From: CAZXBB01 sp964638815
Lineage (GTDB): Bacteria; Planctomycetota; Phycisphaerae; Phycisphaerales; SM1A02
DNA: 14,856 bases
Direction: 5' to 3'
NCBI GenBank assembly: GCA_964638815.1
Contig: CAZXBB010000296.1
Location: 1 to 14,856 of the forward strand
The translations under genes were made by a program, and so were the position numbers. Each line of letters begins with the position of its first letter. Positions within the stretch are counted from its first letter, which is position 1. A model generated the notes under the pieces. The model was not told the DNA's origin and ran no database searches. It was given only the letters and a program-made list of their open reading frames with translations. Of this stretch, positions 6,318 through 13,732 are shown in pieces.

Positions 6318-8642
6318 ATGAAGCAGCTCTCCCCGTACGCGCTGTTGCTCGTCCTCGCCGGCTGCGGCGGCGAGCCGTTCGCCCTGCACGACGGCGAGGC
6401 CGCCGAGGAGGTCTCCGATAAAATGGGACCGCCGCCGTACGAGTACATCCGCATTCGCGGCGAGGGCGTGCCGGACTGGGTGCCGCCGCACCTGCGGGAC
6501 ACCGACCACGCGGGGGCGGGTGCGATGAGCTGGTCGCCGCTGGGGCCGCGTCCGATCCAGAACGAGTTCTGGAGCGGCACCGACGACGCGAGCGGGCGCG
6601 TGCCCGCGATCGCGCCGCACCCGGTCGATCCGGACACGGTCTACATCGGCTCCGCGTCGGGCGGCGTGTGGAAGACGACCGACGGCGGCGCGAGCTGGAC
6701 GCCGCTCACCGACGAGCTCTCCAACCTGAACCAGGGCGCCATGGCGATCGATCCCTCCGACCCCGAGGTCGTCTATCTCGGCACCGGGGAGTACACGACG
6801 GGCGCCGACGGCGACGGCCTCTTCCGCTCCGAGGACGGCGGCGCGACGTGGAACCGGATCGCGACCACGGGGCAGATCGGCAAGCGCATCTCGCGCATCA
6901 TCGTGGATCCGACCGATCCGATGCGGCTGCATCTCTCGGGCGACTTCGGGTACTACCGCTCGCTCGACCGCGGCGCGACGTGGGTCGATCGTTTCGCGGG
7001 CACCGCGAGCGGTCTGGCCCTCAACCCGGTCGATCCATCGGTGCTCTTTCTCGGCCGTCACAACCAGGGCGTCTACCGATCGATCGACGGCGGCGCGACA
7101 TGGGAGCAGCTCACGAACGGCCTCCCGTCCGACGACGTGCGGCGCGTGCTGATCGCGATCGCGGACTCGAACCCCGATCGCGTGTTCGCGGCGATCATCA
7201 ACGGCAGCGCCGGTCTGCGCGGGCTCTACCGCACGGACGACGGCGGCGATACGTGGACGCACCTCGTCAACACGCCGGACTTCCCGCGGCCGCAGGGCTG
7301 GTACGACGCGTTCGTGGGCGTGGACCCGAACAACGCGAACGTGGTCTACTGCGGCGGCGTGTTCCCGACGTACGCGGAAGCGGGGGTCATCAAGTCGACG
7401 AACGGCGGCCAGTCGTGGGCCGACATCACGATCGGCGTGCAGGGCGGGCAGCTGCATCCGGACCAGCACACGATCGCGTTCGGGCCCGACGGCACGATCT
7501 GGGTCGGCAACGACGGCGGCGTGTGGAAATCGACGAACGGCGGACTGCGCTGGATCAACACGAACCGCACGCTCACGATCACGCAGAACTACAACATCTC
7601 GATCAACCCGCAGGACCCCGATCAGATCATGGGCGGAACGCAGGACAACGGCACCGTCGAGCGTCGCAAGGACGCCGAGCACTGGCCGCAACTGGTCGCC
7701 GGGGACGGCGGCTTCTCGGCGTACGACTTCGAGAACCCGAACATTCAGTACTCGACCTACGTCAACCTGAGTGTGCAGCGGTTCATCAACGGCGTGTTCT
7801 CGAACATCACGGGCCCGTGGGACGATGATCCCGTCAACTTCATCGCGCCGCTCGTGATGGACCCGAACGACTCGCACACGCTCCTCGGCGGAACCAACCG
7901 CGTGTGGCGGACGCACAACGCGCACGCAGGCGCGAACTGGGCGGCGATCAGCCCGTCCTCGATCGGCGGCGGCGGCACGCTCAACGCGATCGCGGTGGCC
8001 GTGGGCGACTCCGACATGATCTACAGCGGAAGCTCGACGGGGAGGGTCTCCGTGACCACGAACGCTTCGACGTGGGCGAACCGCTCGGACGGGCTGCCCG
8101 GGTCGCAGATCAGCGACATCATTCTCGACCCGGCCGATCCGAACCGCGCGTACGTGGGCTTCCACAAGACCTTCGGGGCGCGTCTCTACGTGACCAACAA
8201 CGCGGGTGTGAACTGGACCGACGCCACGGGCGATCTTCCTGTCGGCGTGAGCGCGCGGGCCGTCGAGGTGGACTGGCAGGCCGAGCCGCCCGCGATCTTC
8301 GTCGGCACCGGCGTCGGGGTCTACACGTCGCTCGACGCCGGCAAGACGTGGACGAAGGACGGAGACGACCTGCCCAACGTGAACATCGGTGACCTGGCGA
8401 TCGACCGCGCGCGGGGCATGATCTACGCCGGCACCTACGGCCGCGGTGTGTGGAAATCGCCGCTGCCGATCACGTGCCCGGGCGACGTCGACGGCGACGG
8501 GGCGGTCACGTTCCAGGATCTGCTCGACGTGCTCATCGCGTGGGGTCCGTGCGCGGGGTGCCCGGAGGATCTCGATCGGGACGGCAACGTGGAGTTCGCG
8601 GACGTGCTGATCGTGCTCGGGGCGTGGGGCGTCTGTCCCTGA
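6318..8642 (+). CDS. Lipoprotein with BNR/sortilin-type beta-propeller repeats and dockerin-like tail
   Basis: This is a surface or periplasmic lipoprotein of 774 residues. A short signal peptide ends in lipobox LAGC, with the lipidated Cys at residue 16. The body consists of about 11 repeats ending in the (S/T)xDxGxxW pattern, such as TTDGGASW (about 120-127), SEDGGATW, SIDGGATW, STNGGQSW and SLDAGKTW (about 671). They alternate with 'DPxDPxxVYxG' strands. This is the BNR/VPS10-like beta-propeller layout seen in sialidase-like, sortilin-like and photosystem-assembly-like proteins. The C-terminal 55 residues (from about 719) hold two Ca-binding loops, DVDGDGAVTF and DLDRDGNVEF, each followed by an LLxxLxxWG-type helix, plus four Cys. 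This matches the dockerin-like tails common in planctomycete exported proteins. No catalytic residues of a glycosidase can be identified, so binding of a polysaccharide or protein is as likely as hydrolysis. The start follows a good AGGAGC site. Confidence 0.9.
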   Translation: MKQLSPYALLLVLAGCGGEPFALHDGEAAEEVSDKMGPPPYEYIRIRGEGVPDWVPPHLRDTDHAGAGAMSWSPLGPRPIQNEFWSGTDDASGRVPAIAPHPVDPDTVYIGSASGGVWKTTDGGASWTPLTDELSNLNQGAMAIDPSDPEVVYLGTGEYTTGADGDGLFRSEDGGATWNRIATTGQIGKRISRIIVDPTDPMRLHLSGDFGYYRSLDRGATWVDRFAGTASGLALNPVDPSVLFLGRHNQGVYRSIDGGATWEQLTNGLPSDDVRRVLIAIADSNPDRVFAAIINGSAGLRGLYRTDDGGDTWTHLVNTPDFPRPQGWYDAFVGVDPNNANVVYCGGVFPTYAEAGVIKSTNGGQSWADITIGVQGGQLHPDQHTIAFGPDGTIWVGNDGGVWKSTNGGLRWINTNRTLTITQNYNISINPQDPDQIMGGTQDNGTVERRKDAEHWPQLVAGDGGFSAYDFENPNIQYSTYVNLSVQRFINGVFSNITGPWDDDPVNFIAPLVMDPNDSHTLLGGTNRVWRTHNAHAGANWAAISPSSIGGGGTLNAIAVAVGDSDMIYSGSSTGRVSVTTNASTWANRSDGLPGSQISDIILDPADPNRAYVGFHKTFGARLYVTNNAGVNWTDATGDLPVGVSARAVEVDWQAEPPAIFVGTGVGVYTSLDAGKTWTKDGDDLPNVNIGDLAIDRARGMIYAGTYGRGVWKSPLPITCPGDVDGDGAVTFQDLLDVLIAWGPCAGCPEDLDRDGNVEFADVLIVLGAWGVCP

Positions 8643-8667
8643 CCCGCGTCCTTCATGAGGATCGTCA

Positions 8668-8680
8668 GGGCGATCCGCCC
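8668..8680. terminator. Small hairpin between convergent lipoprotein and kinase genes
   Basis: GGGCG-ATC-CGCCC can form a 5-bp stem with a 3-nt loop, 26 bp after the lipoprotein stop in the 98-bp convergent gap. There is no T-tract. This is a weak candidate for a shared terminator. I see nothing else in this gap. Confidence 0.25.
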
Positions 8681-8740
8681 GCGTGAGCGATCACTCGAGC
8701 CATCGCCCGCAATCGAGTGCGAGAGCGCCGGCGTGGGTGT

Positions 8741-11344
8741 CTACGCCGCCGGCACGCGTCCCCGCCCCCCGCGGCCCCGCCCCCCGCGGCCCCGCCATTG
8801 GGCCGCCTGCTCGCTCTTGCCCCAGCGCTCGTAGAGGTCCGTGAGCAGCTCAGCGAACTCCCGCGCCCAGCGATCCTCCTCGCAGCCGGCGTGCACGATC
8901 GTCCAGGTCTCACGCGCGAAGAGGAGCGTGCGCTCCGCTTCCTCGAAGCGTCCGACTCTCGACAGGTACTTCCCGTATTCGCGCTCCGCCGACGCGATCC
9001 AGCGGTGACGTGCGCCGAGCTTCGGGCGGAACGTGTCGAGCATCCAGCGGTAGAGTCGCTCCGCTTCCTCGTAGTCGTTCTGCTCGATCAGCGCACGGGC
9101 CAGGCCGCGGGCGGGGAAGATGCTCGCCGGGTAGTCCTCACCCATCGCTTCCTCGTAGAGCTCGAGCGCCTCGCGGAAGTGCGCCTCCGCCTCCCGGAAA
9201 CGCCCGCGTCCGATCAGGAGCCAGCCGAGCGAATCGACCATCCCGCCGACGTCGCGATCGTGCGTGTCCGCCGCTGCCCGCTTGATCTCGATCGCACGGC
9301 GGCACAGCCGCTCGCCCTCATCGTGACGCTCCTGCGCGATCATCGCGTCGACGAGCGTGTACATCGCCTCCGCCACGAGCGGATGATCGGGGCCGAACTG
9401 CTCGCGTCGCGCGTCCAGCACCCGGCGCCACGGCACCTCCGCCTCCTCGGGGCGCCCCTGCTCGAAGAGCGACCACCCGAGCCAGGTGAGCAGGCCGTGC
9501 GCGCGCTCGTCGTGGAGACCGGTGTGCTTCGCGTAGATCGCGAGCCCCTCCCGTGCGAACGACTCCGCCTCCTGCGGCCGGCTCTGATGATGACGGAGGC
9601 TGGCCATCGCTTCCGTGCATTCCGCGTAGTCGAGCGGGTACGTGAACCGCGTGTCCCACCGCTGGTCGAGCGCCCACTGGAGGTGCGTCTGGGCTTCCTC
9701 GAACTGCGAGAGCGACAGGTACCCGAGCCCGATTGCAAGCCGCACCGACGCCGCGACCTCGGGCTGGTCGGGAAGCTCCTTGTCCACCTGGTCCGAGGCG
9801 TGGTCGTAGAGCCGCCGGAGCACCGCCTTGTCGTAGTCCTGCGTCTTGTAGAAATTGATCGAACCGAGCATGCTGCGCAGGAATGCCTGCGACCGGCGCG
9901 ACCGCTCCTCGTTGATCTCCGCGTCCCGCCGCGCCGCCTCGGCCGCCTGGCGCCGCTCCTCGGCCTCGCGCTCGGCGGCGCGGGCGTGGTTGCGCTCGTT
10001 CTCCGCCTCGCGACGCGAACGCTCGGCCTCGTCGCGCTGACGCGTGGCAGCCCGCATCGCGCGGGCGGCGAGCATCGTCGCCACGCTCGTCGCGGCGAGA
10101 CCGGCGGTGAGCGCGATCGTGAGCGCGACGAGGCCGTTGAGCGACGTGAGCAGCAGCACGAGCGCCCCGAACGCCGCGGCCGCCGTGAGCACGAGGTTGC
10201 GTCGCACGAACACCCGCAGCTGGTAGCTGAGACTCGGCGGCCTTGCTCGGATCGGCTCGCAACGCAGGAAGCGCGTCACGTCCTCGCGCAGCTCGGCGCT
10301 CGACTGGTAGCGACGCTCCGGGCTCTTCTCGAGCGCCTTCCCGACGATCGTCTCGACGTCCCCGCGGAAGCGACGATCGACCGTGCCGAGCCGCGGGGGG
10401 AGCTCCTCCTTCACGATCCGGGCGGCCTCGTGGATTGCGGTGCCGCCGACGTCGTACGGGAGCTTCGCCGCCAGAAGCTCGTACAGCACGACGCCGAGCG
10501 CGTAGACGTCGCTGCGCACGTCGAGCGCGTGCGGGTCGGCGTCGAACTGCTCGGGGCTCATGTACTGGATCGTGCCGATGAGCTTGCCGACCTCCGTGTG
10601 GAGCGTGGTCACCGCCATGTCGGAGTCGGTCGCGCGGGCGACGCCGAAGTCGATGATCTTCGGCTCACCGGCCTCGTCCACCAGGATGTTCCCGGGCTTC
10701 AGGTCGCGATGGATGATGCCCTTCTGGTGGCCGTGGTGCACCGCGTCGCAGACCTTCGTGAACATCTCGAGCCGCGAGCGCAGGCTCAGGTTGGTCTCGT
10801 GCGCGTACCGGGTGAGCGTACGCGGGTTCGGCACGTACTCCATCGCGAAGAACGGCACGCCGCCGCGGCCCTGGTGCGTGCCGGCCTCGTACACCTGCGC
10901 GATGTTCGGGTGGCGCAGGTGGGCGAGGATCTGAGATTCGTACTCGAAGCGGCGCAGCGCGGAGCGCGATGCGAACCCCGGCCGCATCACCTTGAGCGCG
11001 ACCTTGCGGTGCGGCTGGTCCTGCATGGCCAGGTAGACGCGCCCCATCCCGCCCTCGGCGATCAGCCGGCGGAGGCGGTACCGGCCGAAGCGCTCGCAGA
11101 GCAGCTGCCCGTCTTCGGTCACCACGATGCCGTCGGTGTCGCGCGGCAGCCGGCGCGTGGCGACCGCCCACGCGTCGCGGCTCGGGTCGGGGGCGCCCGC
11201 GCCCTGGCTCGCGCCCGCGCCCTGGCTCGCATCCGCGCCCCAGCTCGCGCCCGCGCCCCGGCTCGCGCCCGCGCGACGGGCGTCGCCCCGGTCGGCCTCG
11301 GTCCGGCCCCGGAGCATCGATTCCTGTTTCGATTCTGCCGCCAT
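8741..11344 (-). CDS. Transmembrane Ser/Thr protein kinase with TPR repeats
   Basis: This PknB-type (Hanks) kinase of 867 residues would phosphorylate Ser/Thr on cellular targets. The kinase domain covers about 87-360. It has a glycine loop AEGGMGRV (96-103), the ATP-binding Lys in VALKVM (118), HRDLKPGN (212-219, catalytic Asp214), DFG (232-234) and SPE (263-265), so it should be active. A hydrophobic region (about 384-428) could form one or two membrane helices. Then come a highly charged coiled coil (about 432-485) and about 350 residues of TPR-like helical repeats (about 490-850, for example 'RFREAEAHFREALELYEEAMGEDYP'). The N-terminal 20-55 is a six-residue repeat (GAGASQ type), and the C-terminus is RG-rich. 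Start choice: ATG 11344 has AGGGA just upstream, and ATG 11317 has AGGA and is nearly as good. The stop is TAG. The phosphatase gene lies 211 bp upstream in the same direction. Confidence 0.93.
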   Translation of the reverse strand: MAAESKQESMLRGRTEADRGDARRAGASRGAGASWGADASQGAGASQGAGAPDPSRDAWAVATRRLPRDTDGIVVTEDGQLLCERFGRYRLRRLIAEGGMGRVYLAMQDQPHRKVALKVMRPGFASRSALRRFEYESQILAHLRHPNIAQVYEAGTHQGRGGVPFFAMEYVPNPRTLTRYAHETNLSLRSRLEMFTKVCDAVHHGHQKGIIHRDLKPGNILVDEAGEPKIIDFGVARATDSDMAVTTLHTEVGKLIGTIQYMSPEQFDADPHALDVRSDVYALGVVLYELLAAKLPYDVGGTAIHEAARIVKEELPPRLGTVDRRFRGDVETIVGKALEKSPERRYQSSAELREDVTRFLRCEPIRARPPSLSYQLRVFVRRNLVLTAAAAFGALVLLLTSLNGLVALTIALTAGLAATSVATMLAARAMRAATRQRDEAERSRREAENERNHARAAEREAEERRQAAEAARRDAEINEERSRRSQAFLRSMLGSINFYKTQDYDKAVLRRLYDHASDQVDKELPDQPEVAASVRLAIGLGYLSLSQFEEAQTHLQWALDQRWDTRFTYPLDYAECTEAMASLRHHQSRPQEAESFAREGLAIYAKHTGLHDERAHGLLTWLGWSLFEQGRPEEAEVPWRRVLDARREQFGPDHPLVAEAMYTLVDAMIAQERHDEGERLCRRAIEIKRAAADTHDRDVGGMVDSLGWLLIGRGRFREAEAHFREALELYEEAMGEDYPASIFPARGLARALIEQNDYEEAERLYRWMLDTFRPKLGARHRWIASAEREYGKYLSRVGRFEEAERTLLFARETWTIVHAGCEEDRWAREFAELLTDLYERWGKSEQAAQWRGRGGRGRGGRGRVPAA
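8761..8796. repeat. 15-bp direct repeat encoding the RG-rich kinase tail
   Basis: CCCGCCCCCCGCGGC occurs twice head to tail (8761-8775 and 8776-8790), followed by a partial third copy. On the minus strand it encodes the Arg/Gly-rich C-terminal tail of the kinase. It probably arose by slippage. Confidence 0.7.
11193..11270. repeat. 18-bp tandem repeat encoding the kinase N-terminal low-complexity segment
   Basis: Four 18-bp units (11193-11210, 11211-11228, 11229-11246, 11247-11264) of the form GCGCCCGCGCCCTGGCTC plus a partial fifth. The first two are identical and the later ones differ at a few bases. On the minus strand each unit encodes six residues of the GAGASQ type, so copy-number changes would keep the frame. 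Confidence 0.85.
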
Positions 11345-11481
11345 GATCCCTGTGCCACTGCCGGTCGCCCGGCGGCGGACCGGCCCCTGCGAGACCCCAC
11401 ACGAAGAGCATGGACGCGGCCTCCCCCGTCAGGGCTCCGCCAGTCGCGTCGGCAACCGCATCCGGAAGAGAAAGACGAACG

Positions 11482-11497
11482 GCGCCGGATCCGGCGC
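11482..11497. repeat. Perfect 16-bp palindrome upstream of the kinase gene
   Basis: GCGCCGGATCCGGCGC is its own reverse complement. It lies about 138 bp upstream of the kinase start, next to a short AT-rich island (11500-11517) in the 211-bp gap between the phosphatase and kinase genes. It could be an operator, or a hairpin in a read-through transcript. Confidence 0.4.
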
Positions 11498-11517
11498 GCA
11501 AAAATGGTCTGTTTATT

Positions 11518-11536
11518 CCCCGGGTCTTCCCCGGGG
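11518..11536 (-). terminator. Hairpin downstream of the phosphatase gene
   Basis: Read on the minus strand, CCCCGGG-GAAGA-CCCGGGG forms a 7-bp GC stem with a 5-nt loop, starting 19 bp after the phosphatase stop. AATAAACAG follows, and a run of five T comes only about 14 bases later (11504-11500), so it is not a textbook intrinsic terminator. It is a plausible terminator or attenuator between phosphatase and kinase. Confidence 0.45.
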
Positions 11537-11555
11537 CTGCAAGGCGCCCCAGGCC

Positions 11556-13613
11556 TCAGGAGCGTTTCAGGACGATCGCCGTTCGGTCATCGTCCGGCGG
11601 GGCCCCGGTCGTGAACGCGTCCACCGCTTCCCGGAGCTTCGTGACGATCGCCGTCGGGGACTCCGAGCGGTGCGTGCGGATGATCGCCTGGACGCGATCC
11701 TTGCCGAACTGGTCGCCGTCGGGGTCCGCGGCCTCGAAGATGCCGTCGGAGATCACGGCGAAGAGATCACCGCGCTCGAGCTTCACCGGTTCGGGCATGA
11801 CGATCGCGAGGTCGGCCAGGATCCCGAAGGGCAGCGTGTCGGCGCCGCGGACCGAGAAGACGTCGTCCTTCGCGCGGTAGTGCAGGATCGGACCCTGGCC
11901 CGCACTGAAGGAATGCAGGCCGTGCGTCCGCGTGTCGAGCACGCCGAGCCACGCCGTGATGAACCGGCCCGCCGGCAGGTCCGCGCACAGCTCCTCGTTC
12001 ATGAGACGCGCGATGCGTCCGAGGTCCTCGTTCATCCGCACGGCCATGCGGAGCATCGATCGCACCTGGGCGACCGAGAGGGCCGGGCCGATGCCGTGCC
12101 CCGTCGCGTCGGCGAGCAGCATGACCGCGCGGTCGGCCCCGTCGATGGTGAGCCGCACACGCGGGCGGCCGCTGACGTGTCCTTCGGGCTCGACGCCGAT
12201 GACGTCGAAGGTGTAGCCGATCACATCGTACGTGTCGCCGCCCGTTTCGTCCGCCGACTCGCTCCACGCCTCGATCTGGTAGCCGTCCAGCGTCGGCAGG
12301 CGCTCCGGGAAAGTGCTCTGCTGGATCTGCCGGGCGACCTGGAGGTCGCGCTCGAGCTTCATCAGCGACTGGAGCCCTCCGCGCATGCGGTCGTGCGCCT
12401 CGGCGAGTTGCACCACCTCGGTGACCCCGGACTCGATCGGTGGGCCGGGCTCGAGGTTGCCGCGGCTGATGCGGTCGGATTGCGCGACGAGCGCCACGAT
12501 GGGGCGGCTGTAGCGGCCGGACAGGCGTACGGCGCGCACGATCGCGAAAGCCAGCACGGCCAGCGTGATGACGACGATCAGGATGCGCTGCGTCGTGACC
12601 GGCCCGAGCAGGTCCGCCTCGGGAATGGCCACGGCGATCCACAGTTCGTTGTCCGGTGCGAGCGGGAACGGCTCCGTGTGCCCCCACCAGGCCGTGCCCT
12701 CGCTCTCGAACCGGCGCGGCGCGGTTCGGGCCGCCGCTTCGTACAGCGCGGCGGCCGCGTCCGCGATCAGCGGGACGCGGACCTGGGCCGGCGCGCGGAG
12801 CAGCGCCGACAATCGCTCGCCTTCACTTGACCAGAAGTCGCCGCGGGGAAGGCCGATGAACTCCAGCGCGTCGCTCAGCACGAACGCGATGCCCTGGTGC
12901 TCGACCATGAGGTCGTCGGTGAACGCCGAGAGGTCGTTGAGCAGGACGTCGAAGCCGATGACCCATGTCCGTCCGTCCGGCCCGGTGAACGCCACCGATG
13001 CGGTCATGCCGGGGTCCTTCGTCGTGGCGAACGTGTACGGCCGGGTCCAGTGGACTCCGGCGTGTCCCGCGTCGCGGGCCGCGAGGGCGCCGACGTACCA
13101 GGGTCGTTCGCGCGGGTCGTAGTCGAGGTCGCGCGTCGTCATGACCGGGGTGCGGTCCGCGTCCGTCCACTTGCGCCACCGCGTCGTCGTGCCCCATTCG
13201 TCCCGCCGCGTCTGGCGGCTGGTCCACGTGCGACCGATGCGCAGCAGCATGTGCTCCCGCCCGCGCTCGTCCGCCACCATGAGGGAGGAGACCTGCGGAT
13301 GCGCCCGGATCAGCGGCTGGAGCAGGTCGTTCATCGCGTCCGGATCGGCGGGATCCAGCCGCCCGGACTCCGCCCACTCGCGCACGAGCCCCAGCTCGTT
13401 GCCGACCGGTTCGAAGAACGCGTTCAGTCGCGACTTCGCCTGGTCGATCGTGCGCTCGACGCTCGACTTCAGGATCGTGCGGACGACGCGCCGCGAGCCG
13501 CCCGCCGTGGTCAACAGGACCGCGCCGCCGAAGACGATGATGCCGGCGACGAGGTTCGTGGGGAGGCTGCGGCGGATGGAGGTGGGCACGGAGAGCTCTC
13601 GCGTATCGATCAT
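11556..13613 (-). CDS. SpoIIE/RsbU-type PP2C serine phosphatase with Cache-like sensor and HAMP
   Basis: This is a membrane-bound signalling phosphatase of 685 residues. TM1 lies at about 21-38. An extracytoplasmic domain of about 300 residues (40-340) includes DYDPRERPWYVGAL (164-177), typical of dCache sensor domains. TM2 lies at about 342-361, and a HAMP-like linker (about 362-420) leads to a coiled helix. The SpoIIE-type PP2C domain spans about 425-685. Its metal-binding motifs are present: ETGGD (Asp460), LLADATGHGIGPAL (Asp502), SDGIFEA (Asp623) and DDDRTAIVL (about 674). Such enzymes usually dephosphorylate STAS-domain anti-anti-sigma factors, but no STAS or RsbW partner gene is in the window. 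The frame is open to a TTG at 13667, but that TTG overlaps a possible -35 box, so ATG 13613 is preferred. No good ribosome binding site is seen. The kinase gene follows downstream. Confidence 0.92.
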   Translation of the reverse strand: MIDTRELSVPTSIRRSLPTNLVAGIIVFGGAVLLTTAGGSRRVVRTILKSSVERTIDQAKSRLNAFFEPVGNELGLVREWAESGRLDPADPDAMNDLLQPLIRAHPQVSSLMVADERGREHMLLRIGRTWTSRQTRRDEWGTTTRWRKWTDADRTPVMTTRDLDYDPRERPWYVGALAARDAGHAGVHWTRPYTFATTKDPGMTASVAFTGPDGRTWVIGFDVLLNDLSAFTDDLMVEHQGIAFVLSDALEFIGLPRGDFWSSEGERLSALLRAPAQVRVPLIADAAAALYEAAARTAPRRFESEGTAWWGHTEPFPLAPDNELWIAVAIPEADLLGPVTTQRILIVVITLAVLAFAIVRAVRLSGRYSRPIVALVAQSDRISRGNLEPGPPIESGVTEVVQLAEAHDRMRGGLQSLMKLERDLQVARQIQQSTFPERLPTLDGYQIEAWSESADETGGDTYDVIGYTFDVIGVEPEGHVSGRPRVRLTIDGADRAVMLLADATGHGIGPALSVAQVRSMLRMAVRMNEDLGRIARLMNEELCADLPAGRFITAWLGVLDTRTHGLHSFSAGQGPILHYRAKDDVFSVRGADTLPFGILADLAIVMPEPVKLERGDLFAVISDGIFEAADPDGDQFGKDRVQAIIRTHRSESPTAIVTKLREAVDAFTTGAPPDDDRTAIVLKRS

Positions 13614-13638
13614 CGAGTCGTGAGCGTCGGACGCGGGG

Positions 13639-13667
13639 ACGATCGCACGAGCCGATCCGCCGGTCAA
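13639..13667 (-). promoter_or_regulatory. Possible promoter of the phosphatase gene
   Basis: On the minus strand TTGACC (13667-13662) matches the -35 consensus at five of six positions. After a 17-bp spacer comes GATCGT (13644-13639), a poor -10 with three of six matches. The start site would be near 13632, about 19 nt before the ATG at 13613. Confidence 0.3.
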
Positions 13668-13678
13668 TGCGCGTCGGG

Positions 13679-13684
13679 TACACT
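13679..13684 (+). promoter_or_regulatory. Putative -10 hexamer (TACACT) for the OppD-like gene
   Basis: TACACT in GGGTACACTGG resembles the TACAAT hexamers before dnaB and the exchanger. Predicted transcription starts near 13691, giving a leader of about 42 nt to the ATG at 13733. No -35 box is clear. Confidence 0.4.
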
Positions 13685-13690
13685 GGCGCG

Positions 13691-13725
13691 CTCGAGATCC
13701 CTGACTCGAGCCCTGCTGTCTCGAG
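13691..13725. repeat. Three CTCGAG sites in the OppD leader
   Basis: CTCGAG occurs at 13691, 13705 and 13720 (spacings 14 and 15 bp), each followed by a C-rich stretch (ATCCCTGA, CCCTGCTG, CCCCCTCA). They fill the span between the predicted start site and the OppD ATG. They could be an operator array, or chance clustering of a word common in this genome. Confidence 0.5.
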
Positions 13726-13732
13726 CCCCCTC

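Noticed and set aside
6303..8165. 620-codon open frame antisense to the BNR lipoprotein
   Set aside because: It is rich in Arg/Val/Asp with no domain, and mirrors the repeat structure of the real gene. It is a GC-driven shadow.
8717..11614. Very long open frame (965 codons) on the plus strand opposite the kinase gene
   Set aside because: Its translation is Arg/Leu/Glu-rich with no recognisable domain, and it lies antisense to a kinase with all catalytic motifs. High GC content leaves such frames open by chance.
11127..12830. 567-codon plus-strand open frame spanning the kinase/phosphatase gap
   Set aside because: It crosses two real genes in antisense and shows no domain, ribosome binding site or plausible amino-acid composition.
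13614..13667. TTG start at 13667 for the phosphatase
   Set aside because: It lies within a possible -35 box and adds 18 residues with no recognised motif before the first membrane helix. ATG 13613 gives a normal N-terminus.
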